Assembly: GCA_019426215.1 (NCBI GenBank) | Contig: CM033402.1 | Location: forward strand, 26,695,102 to 26,759,101 | Length of the DNA stretch: 64,000 bases | Origin: Buddleja alternifolia | Taxonomy: Eukaryota > Streptophyta > Magnoliopsida > Lamiales > Scrophulariaceae | Reading direction: 5' to 3' | Part shown: piece after piece, positions 10,874-22,860 of the stretch | How the letters are laid out: every line of letters begins with the position of its first letter | How positions within the stretch are numbered: position 1 is the stretch's first letter | Translations under genes and position numbers: made by a program | The notes under the pieces: generated by a model | What the model saw: the letters and a program-made list of their open reading frames with translations, nothing else | Databases searched by the model: none | Told to the model about the DNA's origin: nothing

Positions 10874-12722
10874 TGTCGGTCCCACAATGGCATACGAAAG
10901 GGTCTAGAAGGGGGGGTTGAATAGACCCTGAAGTCCTTTTTCTACTTCAAAAAGTTTCGTATTAAAATTTCTTTTGAACGCTTAAAGATAGTAATCGCTT
11001 GACTAGTCGCTTACAAGTGTAGGCGCACGACTAGTCGCTTACTCGAAAGACTGTTTTGATAAAGTTAACTTAGACTTAGTGATTTCAACTATTACCAAAG
11101 TAGGGTAATGTTTCAATCGCTTAATCAGGGTTAGCACAACGGAAGTATTTTAAAGTCTTCTCTTTGAAAATGTTTTTAGCGTTACAAAAGTTTTTCTTTA
11201 GTTGCTTTCCTTTTAAATAGTTTTGAACGCTCAGAGGGCTTAGCGCTTGACGAAGCGCTTAAGTCTGTTTTGAAAGCTTAGCGTTCACTTTTTGCAAATA
11301 GTCGCTTAACTGTTTTAAAGCTTTTAAGAGATGTAATATGCAAATGCAATGTAAATCATTAAAATAGTAAAGTGACACAAGAAATTGTAAGGTTCACTGG
11401 GTGGTGTAATCCCAGCTACGTCCTTCTTCTCCTCGAACACTCGGAGGCAATCCACTAAATTGATTCTCGAAGAGTCACACAGAGACTTCTACAAAATAGG
11501 GAACAGGGAAGAGATGGATATGGATGACTTGAGCTCCTTGGTCACACAGATTTCTGCTACAAGCCACTTCAATCCTCTACTTCTGGAAAGACGATCTCGA
11601 GCTCCTTGATCACACAGATTTCAGCTCCAATAAAGACCTTCTTCAACAAGCTTCTCTTACTCAAAAATATTGCTTGTAGAAGTCAACAAACTTTCTCACT
11701 CAGATGAAAGGTGTCGAGGGTTTATTGTAACAGGGTTTGTTTGATGTTGGGAAGTTCAAACAACTTGGGATATCTCAATAATAGTTTGGGTTCTTCTTTA
11801 AAGAGGTTTGAGATATCGGCTGACTGTCTTGGAATGTATTTGAGAAACTTTAAAGGATATTGGAGCTTCAAGAAAGATCTTCTTCAACAAGCTTCTCTTA
11901 CACAAAAATACTACTTGTTGAAAGAATTAACTTTCTTGAATTCCAATTGGCTATGGAGTTTGGAAGCTTTTTCTCTCAAATAATTTCAGCAAACTTTTAG
12001 CTCTTCGCACAATCTCTCTTACGTCTCACACATCTCTCTCAAAATGTTTTGCTGAAGGGTACTATTTATAAGGTTTCTTGGGATTTGTCTGTTGGACACA
12101 ATTGAGCGCAAATAGTCCCTTTTCTGACATTCCTTAATTTCTGCCGACTCCGATTTGACAGGAGCAGATTGAAAAGCTGACAGTCTAGTCAAAAGGTGGC
12201 TTGTCCACAAGTCAGAAAGTCTTGTCGCTTTTAATGCACTTATCAAGCATTTAATGCATTTTGAATTTATTTCCCGTTGGAAATAAATGTCCGTTGACAA
12301 CTTGAGGATATATTTCAGGTGAATCGCTTAAGTAAACTAAATGGTTGGTTTAACACTCCTGGAACAGTCCTTTAGCGTTAGCTAGGCGCTAAGAACATTA
12401 TCTGAGCGCTTGATTCATAACTCCTGAAATAGTCTTTTAAGCGTTTGACGGACGCTTAAGATAAATCTTCATCTTCACTTGACTTCAGACGCTGATCTTC
12501 AACTTCATCTCTAATAGACTCACCTAGAATTCTATTAGCGACTCCGTATCTAATACTTAGTCTAAAATCTACAAAGATAAAAACTACAAGCCTAACAAAG
12601 CTAATACACTTTCAAACGCTTATACAGATATTCTATGAAAGTATAAACTTACATTCTTTTGGGGTCTAACATGAAATTCTATCTTGTCATCATCAAAACA
12701 TCTAACAATGAAATTCCTAACA
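10874..12722 (-). mobile_element. Solo LTR, family LTR1 (TSD TATAG)
   Basis: In reverse orientation the ends read TGTCGGTCCCA and AAATTCCTAACA. The TSD TATAG lies at 10869-10873 and 12723-12727. The inverted TATA box (actatttataagg, 12061-12073), the G-tract near 10910 and the cacacagatttc repeats (about 11540, 11615) match other LTR1 copies. It interrupts the leader of element B. Confidence 0.95.
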
Positions 12723-12727
12723 TATAG

Positions 12728-13570
12728 GGTGCTTTATGAGTTGTGTATATTAGAGGTAGGGCCTTTTCCAGCTTGGAGCCCGAAGATCTATTAGAAATTG
12801 GATTTGTAATAGACCCCTATCCCCTGATTGATCTATTATCTTGGATCAATCTAGAATGTCCATGGAAATGCATGTTGTTAGAATAACTAGGTTTTTCTAT
12901 GCATACAGGATTATAATCCATATATGCGCGTAATAAATTAATGTGCAAAGTGAGACCTTAATTTTTCAAAAATTCTCCCACGTTAAATACTAAGTAAGTA
13001 GGGGATATTGGATATCCTGGCTCTGCATTAAACTTGGAAAAGATGGGATTATGAGTTATGCATAGGGTCGTCCCGACTAATGGGGGTTATGCATTAATTC
13101 ATAATCCATATCTCTTTAAGTGCATTTGATGCCATCGGTCGAAGCAAATCTTATCACATACACCGTTACAGTTTGCAAGATAAGATTCAACTGTTAGATC
13201 GATAGGAGTTGATGGGAAAGGACTTAGACGGATCACCACCAATACTTCGTTACAGGCTGAGGTTGAGTGATCCATGAGCCAAAGGTAGATTGAATCATCA
13301 GTAAGAATGGTTGACATGGCATGTCACTTCAAAAGTTCCAATGAGCCATACATTGTTACAGATTGCAACTCATTGAAATTTTTGAAGAACTCAATCACTC
13401 ACTATGAAATCTTTCCAACGAGATTTCCGTTCATTGCAGTGGGAGTGCAATGGTTCGAAAAATGTAGTGGGAGCCAAGTCAAAAATTAAAGTCCTGATTT
13501 TTACTTGGGTACAACATAATTATCTAATTGAATCTTAGTTGTTTTCTACAGTTATATTATCTCTCTCAAA
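12728..13570 (+). other. Element B leader, second part
   Basis: Untranslated RNA leader before gag. It contains several hairpins. Two are simple ones near 12787-12813 (TCTATTA/TAATAGA) and 12826-12851 (GATTGATC/GATCAATC). Three are larger ones with a conserved loop at 13147-13375 (separate entry). The gag start context is ctctctcaaaATGG. Confidence 0.7.
13147..13375 (+). other. Three phased stem-loops with conserved loop (element B)
   Basis: Stem-loop 1, 13147-13187: AATCTTATC pairs with GATAAGATT. Stem-loop 2, 13230-13273: GGATCAC with GTGATCC. Stem-loop 3, 13339-13375: CAATGAG with CTCATTG. The three stems differ in sequence but are each perfectly complementary. The loops share the block CGTTACAG (ttGTTACAG in copy 3), followed in copies 1 and 3 by TTGCAA. 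The related leader of element C has the same loop on the minus strand. The pattern suggests a conserved RNA structure; its function is unknown. Confidence 0.75.
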
Positions 13571-14353
13571 ATGGTTAATAACTCGTTAAAAATGCTTGAG
13601 AAAAATGTCCTCACTGGACCAAACTACGGTGACTGGGTCAACAGGCTAAGAGCTGGTCTCAGAAAGAAATCACTTGAGCATGTTTTAGAACAAGATGGTC
13701 CAACTTTCCCTGGGGCTGAAAATGGAACATCTATTCTCAAAATTAACAAGAAATGGAATTCTGATGCTCAAAAGGTCACCAGTTACATGTTGAAATAAAT
13801 GAGCAAGGAATTGAGATATATTTATTTAGAAATGGATAATCCCAAATCCATCATGCTTCATTTGGAGGAAATGTTCGAGGAACATGGAAAATCAATTCGG
13901 TATTATTTATCGAAGGAACTTTTCCAAGAAAGAATGGGAGAAAATGATGAAGTGGCAAGTCATGTTATGAACATGATATTCATGATTGGAAGACTCCAGA
14001 CTCTGGGAAGTTTCATGGATTTTCATCTACAAGTAAACCTTATTCTTCAATCTCTTCCCAATTCCTTTTCTGCCTTTGTCACTGACTTTGAAGTTGATGA
14101 CCTGGGAGGTTCTTTAATGGATCTTAAAGACAGACTTGTTCACATACAAGCTCTCATGAGGAGGGAATTGGAGGATGATTTACCTCTAAATGGACTGCTC
14201 GGCATAAGAATTACTTCTGATAACCATAGAAGAGGAAAGAAGCGCTCAAGAATTGCAACAACATGTGTTCACTGCCAAGAGGTGGACAACTGGAAAAATG
14301 ACTACCCTAAGCTGAAAGCGAAAATTACTTCAGGTATGGAACTTAATGTTTCT
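13571..14353 (+). pseudogene. Copia gag of element B, truncated
   Basis: It begins at ATG 13571 with the family signature LTGPNYGDWVNRL. An in-frame TAA at 13796-13798 separates two open parts (75 and about 185 codons) that are otherwise in the same frame. The body is the UBN2-type gag (MLHLEEMFEEHGKSIRYYLSK, then LQSLPNSFSAFV). The zinc knuckle CVHCQEVDNWKNDYP has lost its His and last Cys. The remaining polyprotein is absent because LTR1 of S2 begins at 14354. Confidence 0.85.
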
Positions 14354-15839
14354 TGGTGGTCCCAAGTGGCATACGAAAGGGTCTAGAAGGGGGGTTGAAT
14401 AGAACCTGAAGTCTTTTTCGACTTCAAAAAATTTTGTATCACTTTTAAAGATTTGAACGCTTAGAGGTTAAGCGCTTGGGTCAGGCGCTTCAGTAAAGAT
14501 ACCTTAGACTTAGTGATTTTAGCAATTTACCAAAGTAAGGTAATGCCTAGATCACTTAATTAGGGTTAGCACAGCGGAAATGATTTTTATCGTTCGATTG
14601 GTTAATTAATCGCTTTGAAATTAGCTTATCTTTTTCAAAGAATATAATATAATGTAAATCAAGACAGTAAATAAAGTAAATGACACAAGAAATTGTAAGG
14701 TTCACTGGGTGATGTAATCACAGCTACGCCCTTCGTCTCCTTTTTCACTTGGAGTAATTTACTAGGATGATTTTCGAAGAATCACACAGAATCTTCTACA
14801 AGATAGTAAAGGATGAAAAAGATCTCGGGCTCCTTGATCACACAAATTTCAGCACCAATGAAGATCGTCTTCTACAAGCTTCTCTCACTCAGAAATACTG
14901 CCTATAAGGGGTTTTCAACTTCTTTCTCACTCAGATGAAAGGTTGAAGGTTTATCACAAAGTTTTGTTTGTTTTTGGGAAGTTCAATCAACTTGGAATAT
15001 CTCAATAGGAATTTAGGTTTCTTCTTTAGAAGAGGTTTGAGATATTTGTGACTATCTGGAATGTAGACAAAAAGTTTGAAGGATTTTTAGCTATGGAGTT
15101 CTAAGCTTTTTCTTGTGCAGGTACGTAAATTTCTCTTGTAATATTATGTACCATATTTTTTAGGGTTTGCTGAAGGTAAGGTATTTATAGGTAATTTTTG
15201 GGATCTGTCCGTTGGACACATGTGAGAGCGTGCCTTTCACGCAACGTGTGATTTTACCTAAACCCTGACATTCCTGAAAATATGTTGGCACCGATTGGAT
15301 GGGAGTAGCTATAAACTCTGAAGTTCTGACAGCCTAGTCAAAAGGTGGTTTGTCCACAAGTCACAGTGGCTTATCACATTTAATGCTCTTATCAGGCATT
15401 TAATGCATTTGAATTTATTTCTTGTTGGAAATAAATGTCCGTTGAATGATTGCATTTAAGTCCTTCATGACTTGAGGATTTAATTCAGGTGAATCTGTCA
15501 TCGGATCGCTAGAGTGATTTGAGCGCTTGATTCATAAATCCTGAAATAGTCCTTTAGTGTTTGACAGGCGCTAAGAACAAATCTTCATCTTCAGTTGACT
15601 TCAGACGCTGATCTTCAACTTCTTCTCTAATAGACTCACCTAGAATTCTATTAGCGATTCAGTATCTAATAGTTAGTCTAAAATCTATAAAGATAAAAAT
15701 TACAAGCCTAAAGAAAAATACATACTTTCAAATGCTTATACAAAGATCTATCAAAGCAGAAACTTACATTGTTTTTGGGGTCTAACATAAAAATCCTATC
15801 TGGTCATCATCAAAACATCTAACATGAAATTTCCTAGCA
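14354..15839 (-). mobile_element. LTR1-family LTR, 3' LTR of element S2
   Basis: The reverse-oriented ends are TGGTGGTCCCAAG and TTTCCTAGCA. On its right lies the polypurine tract, so it is the left-hand 3' LTR of a minus-strand element. The inverted TATA is near 15181-15190 (gtatttatag). The left flank is the interrupted gag of element B. No 5-bp duplication matches the right flank of the S2 5' LTR, so the two ends may not come from a single simple insertion. Confidence 0.85.
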
Positions 15840-16088
15840 ATTTCCCCCTTTTTGATGATGTCAAGACTTTTAACTCTTATAACTCTTTTATAATTTTTAA
15901 GAGTTACTTAAAAGAAAAACAAGTTAGCGTTTGAAAAGTTAGTAAAGTTAGCTAATGTTAGATTAGCCTCAACCAGTTGTTTCATTGATAAATCATTCAT
16001 ATATTGAAAGAATAAGCATACATGATTTATACTGAAAGTAATATAATGAAAGCAACAACAGAAATATAGGTATAAAAGGAAAATTCAT
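15840..16088 (-). other. S2 polypurine tract and 3' untranslated region
   Basis: The plus strand reads atttccccctttttg at 15840-15854, so the sense strand has CAAAAAGGGGGAAAT directly before the LTR, a typical polypurine tract. The rest is AT-rich and non-coding, up to the stop of the extra ORF. Confidence 0.8.
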
Positions 16089-18214
16089 TCACTTTTTCTG
16101 TCGCTTTGCGTTTTCTTCGCCTTGGAGAACTTCTAGCACTAACTCCAACAGGAGACGATCAATGTCGATCATTGTCGTATGTTGAACTTCATCGTAATCA
16201 TGCCTAGGAAGTCTAGCGCTTTCATTAAGTTTTAACAACCTTTCTGTCCATTCTCTTGGCGAAATTCCAAGCTCACGAATTAAATCGTGATAGATATCTT
16301 TTCTTGGATCTTTTGAAGGTTTCCAATTGATTGGTCGTCTAAGCGGACCGGCAAAAGGTTGAAATCCCATGCTTTCCAAGAAATCGACGTCCAATTCTGG
16401 AAGCGGATATTTTCCTAGATAATATCTTGGCTTTCTCTTTTTAGTTAACATCTTCTTGATGCTCACTAGTTCGTCAAATATTGATCGCCAATTTTTATTA
16501 TCTGTCTTTGATATCGCTTTGGACGCTTGATGTTTTTCTTTTTCCTTTTCCCCCTTCTATGCATCATCAAGAGAGGTTTTCAACTCAGTGACTTCTCTTC
16601 GCAAGAGTCGAACTTCGTTAACTAAGAGAGCGACTTGGTGAGCGACGCTCTGAGCAGCGGCATCGGTCAAAGTATGTCTTTCAACATTAGCCGAAGCGCT
16701 CTGAGCTAAGTGACGGTTGAATTCGGATGAGAGTTCAGCGACAAGTGGGGACATGCTATTCATGATTGTGATAGTGCTTTTATTGGAAGCGTTTGCAATA
16801 TCGCGACTTCGCGTATCAGACATTATGCAGATTTGTCTTTCAGCAGCCTCAAATATCGTGGAGCAGGAACCTTCAATGTTGGTGAGCGAGTTCCGTACTG
16901 CCTGTCTAAAATCGCTAACCTCTGAATCACTCCCTGAATCCGAATCGGAAGAAGGACGCTCAGGAGACGGAATGAGTCCGTAAGAGCTAGAAACTGCAGC
17001 CTTGCCTTTGGATTTATCTCTGATAAATGGCTCGTCAGGCTTTTGGGCAATTTCATCCTGCACTTCTTCAATCACTTGATCTATTGAAGGATCTGCAATC
17101 ACTGGGGGCTCAACCACTGGGGCGCTAAAAGGATCTGGCAAAGAGGCTTCTGGAATTTGAGCGTCATCCTCAGTAGGAGCACTTTCTTCTTCAATTATTT
17201 GGATTGGGGAAGAAGAGTCTTCAATAGCAATGACCCAGAGTGGGCCAAGTGCTTCCATCACATGCCTTGGACTAATCAGGCTTGATTGCGGAATAAAGAA
17301 ATATAGTGTCTTCTCGCTCTTCAGTGCTTAGAGCAAGCTGCCCACCTTCCGGCAATTCTATTCCTGAACTATAAGATTGGAAAAAGTCCAAAATAAGAGA
17401 CATCAGCGCTTGAGCTGCTTCTTGATCCACTGGCCTGATCAGCGATATCATCTTGGACACTTGAATGTTCTGTTGACAAAAGAGCACAGGGTGTATATTA
17501 TATCCTCTGAAATTGCTTAACCCTGAGTAATGATTAAAAGAGATGTCCAGCGCTTGGGCATTTTCTATCACTGCTCTCATGTCTCTGTGGAATTCAGCAA
17601 ACTCAGCGTGCTCATTTGAAACAACGACAAAAATTTGACTTTAGCTGGGAAGAAGCGGCTGTTTGCTGGAGGAGGCTTCTTCGTTCAAATTGGGAAAGAT
17701 GCGCTGAACAAACGCTTGACGAGGATGCAAGATGTAGCGTCTACCTTGACTGAATAAAGCTAGTTGCTGGCGAATGTAGGTTTCTATTGGTTGCCTATAG
17801 CGTGGTAAGTCGCTGACATTTCCTGCAATGTGCTGACGCTGTTGAAGCAAAAAGGTCGCAAGTCCTCGGCGTCTGTATTCAATTCCAAATTCAAAGAGGA
17901 ATGGATATCTTATGACTTCTTCAAGAGTATAGAAATGTAGGGCGAACTCTTCAGCCTATCTGGTTGTATCCATCATCCATCGCTTGCCAAACTTTGCAGC
18001 TTTTTTTGGTTCTTTTCTAGCGGCAAGGAATTTCTCGAAGCGCGTAGTTTCTTCATCGTAATCCTCAGCCCATAATCTGGCAAGATATTCTCGGGCTTCA
18101 TCTTCTATCCACGAATTAACAGGATTTGGATGCTCAACAACTACTGGTCCTTTTCCTTTCCAAAGCTTGAGTGGATTAGGAGAGAGGGCATTCTGAGGGT
18201 GGTTTCTTCGTACG
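16089..18214 (-). pseudogene. Extra 3' ORF of S2, C-terminal part, decayed
   Basis: Open pieces on the minus strand run 17955-17641, 17640-17272, 17261-16557 and 16556-16089, broken by stops (TAG near 17950, others at 17641, 17272 and 16557). The order of features is a globular region, an acidic Pro/Glu/Ser-rich segment (EEESAPTEDDAQIPE, then SDSDSGSDSEVSD), a predicted coiled coil (VNEVRLLRREVTELKTSL), and a basic C-terminus (RKPRYYLGKYPLPELDVDF to RQKK). It lies between pol and the 3' LTR of a Sirevirus-like element and appears to be the C-terminal counterpart of the S1 ORF at 89-1329, though the two barely overlap so this rests on position. No catalytic motif is visible. Confidence 0.6.
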
Positions 18215-18758
18215 TCTGAAAGTGCTTATCACATTTAATGCTCTTATCAGCATTTAATGCATTTGAATTAAATGCCCGTTGGTAATTAATGCTTTGAGAA
18301 TATTTGCATTAAAACTCCTTCTGGACTTAGAAATAAATTCAGGTGAAATCACTTCTGTCTTATAAGGTAACGCTTGATATAGCTGGTCAATTGGACGTTT
18401 GGAGACTTTATCTTCATTCAGAATTCAGGCGCTTGAGTCTTCAAACTATACTTCTGATAAACTCACCCAGAACATATCAGACGCTTAGTCTAAGACAGCT
18501 TAACCTAACAATCTAAAATAAGAATAAAGCAAAGCCTATTACAAATCTAACGCTTCAAAGCTGAAAAACAAACTTACATATTTTTGGGGTCTAACAAAGG
18601 TCCTAATTGTCATCATCAAAACATCTAACATGAAATTCCTAACACTTTCAAACGCTTATACAAAAGTTCTAAGAAAATATAAACTTACATTCTTTTAGGG
18701 TCTAACATAAAATCCTATTTTGTCATCATCAAAACATTTAACATGAAATTTCCTAGCA
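18215..18758 (-). mobile_element. Two tandem LTR1 fragments inside S2
   Basis: 18215-18644 is the 5' part of a reversed LTR1 (ending TGAAATTCCTAACA). It is immediately followed by 18645-18758, the last ~115 bp of another reversed LTR1 copy (ending TTTCCTAGCA). Left of them the extra ORF stops; right of them is gag/protease text. The protease, integrase, RT and RNase H of S2 are missing, replaced by these fragments. Confidence 0.8.
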
Positions 18759-20999
18759 GGAGTTCTAATTCTTCTTAAGTACTCATTTTGTCTTGGGTCC
18801 TTCAACGTCAGTAGCTTTAGTCTGAATTAAAACTTTCGGAACCCATATTTGTCTTGTCTTCATTATGGGAGGACTGGCCTTCTTGGGTTTCGGTTTGTGT
18901 TGTGTGTGGTTCTTAGGTGTATAATAATATCCTCAAATATAATAGTAATCATAGTCATAATCATAATCATAATCATCATAGTATCGATAATATGATTTAG
19001 ATCTTTGAGGATACTAACGATGGTATTTCCTCGGCACTGGCTTAGGAGTCGCTTTTGGCCATTGACGCTTAGCGTTTGATTCACTTGTAGAAGGTTTCTC
19101 CTTGGCCTTTTGAGCATTTGGATAAACCTTCTTCTGTGAATCATTCACTTTCGTCTTCCCCTTGTTGCCTGAGTTGGCTTTGACCTTCTCATTTGGCCTC
19201 GTACCGCTGTCTTTGGGTTCATTCAACGTTTGACTATTTGAACTCTTCTCAACAAAAAATACACCTTTTGTTTTGTTGGTTACCGTAACCTTAAACGCTT
19301 TTGATTTTTGACCAAATTTATCACAACCTAAACCGGTCTTTTCACCAAAAAGTCTGGTTACCTCAGTCACATTATCCAGTTTTCTTGACGCTTTTGATAA
19401 GGATGAGATAAGCTGCTCTGATTTGGAAAGTTTAGCGATCAATTTAACTTATCTTTTGACTATTATATCAAGATCACTTTTCAACTGAGTGATTTCAACT
19501 CTCAAGCAATTTGTATTCAAGCAATTGGTTCTTCTCAATGCATTGTTGCTGAACTTGCAACTCTGCTTTGAGCGTCACATTATCACTCTTGACCGCTGAA
19601 ATGATATCAAAGTGATTTTGATATAATTTTGCGGCATCTTGACAATATTTATAATGTTCATTGACTTTGTCAAGTAATTCATCATAAGAAAGAGGATGAG
19701 ATAATTCAGTGGTTACCTTGGAGAGCGAGTCATCGGCCGCTTCTTCATCTCTCGCCATGAGACAAATTAGTGCTGAGTCGATGGATAGCTCATCATCGCG
19801 ACTTTCATTTGAAGATTCCAAGTCCTCTTCAAGTGTGGAGAATGATTCGGATTCTGCTAGCAAAACTTGTTGGCAAAGGTTACTCGTGAATTGGTTTCTA
19901 TCCGCATGATCTTACCTTGTGGGCTTAGATATATTTGGATAAGGGCAGTTTACCTGGTAGTGCCCTGGTTTCCTGCAGTTGTAACAAAGATTAGTTTTCA
20001 TTTTCTATTCAGTTGTTAACCTTTTGTAAAGTACTGGCGCTGAGAGATTCTAAGTATGAGATGGAGGCGCTTGATATTGAACTGGCGCTAGAGGTTGAGG
20101 GGCAGACTACACTGTCGCTTGATACTGAGGCGCTTGTGTAGGGGGAGGGGTTTGAAATAAGGCCTATCCAATAGGATTTATCTTTTCATATCTTAGAAAT
20201 TTCTTAAAGTTCTTGACCAATAAAGCCATGTTCTTTTCCTCGTTTGATTCTGTCATTTTCACCTCATAGATTGTTTTTCCTTTACTTTTGGTGGTAGCGA
20301 TTAAAGCTCTTGGTTCAGTCGCTAAAGTTGATGTGTCACTGAATTCACCTAATCAAAACTCGAATGCCCTTAACTCCGAAAACACATGTTCTGGAGTTAG
20401 AATTTTCAATGTTTGTGATTCCTCATGGCTATAGTCTTGATAAAGTACTTGCTTGGAAGACTTCTAAATATCTTATTGATCATTTCCTTGTTGGTCAACT
20501 CCTTTTCCAGTGACGCTAACTCTGTAATAAGGGAAGTGAACCTCGCATCGAATTGATCTAGCGTCTTGTTGGGCTGCATCTTAAAATGCTCAAATCTTTG
20601 CATGGCTATGGAGAGCTTGTTCTCCTTCATCTGTGCTGAACCTTTACACACACTAGCCAATTTATCCCATATTTCTTTTGAAGTCTTACATAGCTTAATT
20701 TTGTTGAACAATCCATCATTGTCTATTAGCGCTGAGTAAAGAGCGCTTCGTCCAACACTATCCAAATTAGCTCTTTTTCTATCTTCTGGCGTCCATTCAA
20801 ACTTTGGCTTCTCGACATAAGCATCTGGAGTTGCTTCAGTCGCTCCAGGGGCTCGAGATATAACTTTCCTGATTTGAATGGGGCCATCTGTAATTACATC
20901 ACACATCTCATTATCGCATGAACATAGATAAGCTAACGCCTTAAGTTTCCATGAGTCATACTTTGTCTTAATGAACTTAGGCATTTTGTTAAAAGCCAT
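18759..20999 (-). pseudogene. S2 gag
   Basis: Minus-strand start at 20999 (MAFNKMPKFIKTKYDSWK). The first 197 codons are open and contain a UBN2-type gag domain (KEIWDKLASVCKGSAQMKE, then RFEHFKMQPNKTLDQFDARF). After 20406 the frame is broken. 19863-19495 gives the acidic Ser/Glu stretch and coiled-coil start, and 19442-18863 the Lys-rich tail that leads towards protease. It is close to S1 gag (3800-5675) and supplies the N-terminus missing there. The AT-rich (atcata)n-like run at 18945-18985 encodes a Tyr/Asp-rich patch. Confidence 0.8.
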
Positions 21000-21094
21000 A
21001 GTATGAGATTTTCAAAAATAAAACGACTAGGTTTTTGGAAAGTGGATCTAAACAAACAGTTATGCTCGAAAATGCTTAGGTTTCTACTTCAATC

Positions 21095-21106
21095 GCTCTG
21101 ATACCA
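21095..21106 (-). other. Primer binding site of S2, initiator tRNA-Met
   Basis: The plus strand reads gctctgatacca, so the sense strand is TGGTATCAGAGC, an exact match to the usual plant copia primer site, two bases from the LTR. Only about 95 bp separate it from the gag ATG at 20999, unlike the ~1.7 kb leaders of elements B, C and D. Confidence 0.9.
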
Positions 21107-21108
21107 TT

Positions 21109-22603
21109 TGATGGTCTCAAGTGGCATACGAAAGGGTATAGAAGGGGGGGAGGTTGAATAGATCCTGAAGTCTTTTTCGACATTTAAAATTTCGTATTAC
21201 TTTTGAAGGTTTTGAACGCTTGGTAAGCTGGGCGCTAGGTCAGGCGCTTAAGATTAGATGACTTAGACTTAGCGATTTCAACGATTACCAAAGTAAGGCA
21301 ATGTTTTAATTGCTTAATCAAGGTTAGCACAGCGGAAATGATTTTAAGGCTTAGCGTTCTCTTTTGTTAAATAGTCGCTTAACCGTTTTAATGCCTATTC
21401 AAAGATATGATATGAAAATGTAAAGCAAAGCAATAAAGCAGTAAATAACACAAGATATTATAAGGTTCACTGGGTAATGTAATCCCAGCTATGTCCTTCT
21501 TCTCCTTTGCACTTGGAGGAATTTCGCTAGATTTATTATCGAATGATCACACAGAGGCTTCTACAAAATAGATGAAAGGGAAGATGATCTTGAACTCCTT
21601 GATCACACAGACTTCAGATCCAATGAAGACCTTCTTCAACAAGCTTCTCTCACACAAAAATGCTTCTTGTAGAATCAACAACTTTCTCACTCAGATGAAC
21701 GAGGTTGAGGGTTTTATCACTGGTTTGTTTGATTTTAGAATGTTCAAACAACTTGGGATGTCTCAATAGGAATTTAGCGTTCTTCTTTAAAGTGTTTTGA
21801 GATATATTTGATTGTCTTTGGAATGTGTATGAAAAGCTTGAAAGATTTTGGCTATGGAGTTTGTAAGCTTTTCTCTCAAATATTTTTAGCAAGATTTCGA
21901 CCTTTTCATGTGCATGTATGTGTGTAATTAGGGTTTTGCTGAGGGTACTATTTATAGAGATTTCTTGGGATTTGTCCGTTGGACACATGCAGCCACGTGT
22001 CTCTCACGCAGCGAGTTAAACAGTCTATTTTCTGTCATTCCTGAAATTCTGCTAGTTTCGATTGGACAGGAGCAGACTTTGAACTCTGAATTCTGACAGT
22101 CTAGTTAAAAGGTGGCTTGTCACAAGTCACAATAGCTTATCACATTTAATACACTTATCAGGCATTTAATGGATTTGAATTTATTTCCCGTTGGAAATAA
22201 ATGTCCATTGATGATTGCATTTAAGTCCTCCATAACTTGAGAATTTATTTCAGGTGAATCTGGTCCTCGATCGCTAGAGTAATTTGAGCACTTAATTCAA
22301 CAACCCTGAAATAGTCCTTTAGCGTTTGACAGACGCTAAGAACAAATTTTCATCTTCACTTGACTTCAGACACTGACCTTCAACTTCATCCTTGATAAAC
22401 TCACCTAGAATTGTATCAACGACTCAGTATCAAATACTTAGTCTAAAACCTACAAAGATAAAAATTACAAGCCTAACAAACTAACAAAATTTCAAACGCT
22501 TATATAGATTTTCCATGAAAGCACAAACTTACAATATTTTGGGGTCCAACATAAAATCCTATTCTTGTCATCATCAAAACATCTAATATGAAATTTCCTA
22601 ACA
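21109..22603 (-). mobile_element. LTR1-family LTR, 5' LTR of element S2
   Basis: The reverse ends are TGATGGTCTCAAG and AAATTTCCTAACA, adjacent to the tRNA-Met primer site on the left. The inverted TATA box (tactatttatagag) is near 21947-21959. A G-tract near 21144 corresponds to the C-tract of the other LTR1 copies. The right flank is an LTR2 fragment. Confidence 0.9.
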
Positions 22604-22860
22604 GCTTTTCTCAGAGAATTTTTCTTCCGCATGACTATCTAGAGGCAGATGTCTGGGGCTGCTCCTGATAATTCAGAATTTTGTTGTTAAGAAGTAATTC
22701 GATTACTCTCTACCATAATTCATTCCTATTGTGTTTATCACCAATATCATAAATATCCCCGGATTTGATTCTCGATGTGATTCGGATAAAGAAATTTATC
22801 CGCTAGATCGAATCACAACAGATTAATCTGTCTAACTGCATCTCGGAATATATAACTATC
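22604..22860 (+). mobile_element. LTR2-family LTR, 3' fragment
   Basis: gcttttctcagagaattttt followed by ctagaggcag and ggggctgct matches the 3' part of the solo LTR2 at about 35100-35290. It is cut on the left by the S2 LTR and on the right by LTR3 sequence. It could be what remains of the 3' LTR of element B. Confidence 0.7.

Noticed and set aside
14354..22603. S2 as one simple full-length insertion
   Set aside because: The flanks share no target duplication, pol is missing and two extra LTR fragments lie in the middle, so the block is composite.
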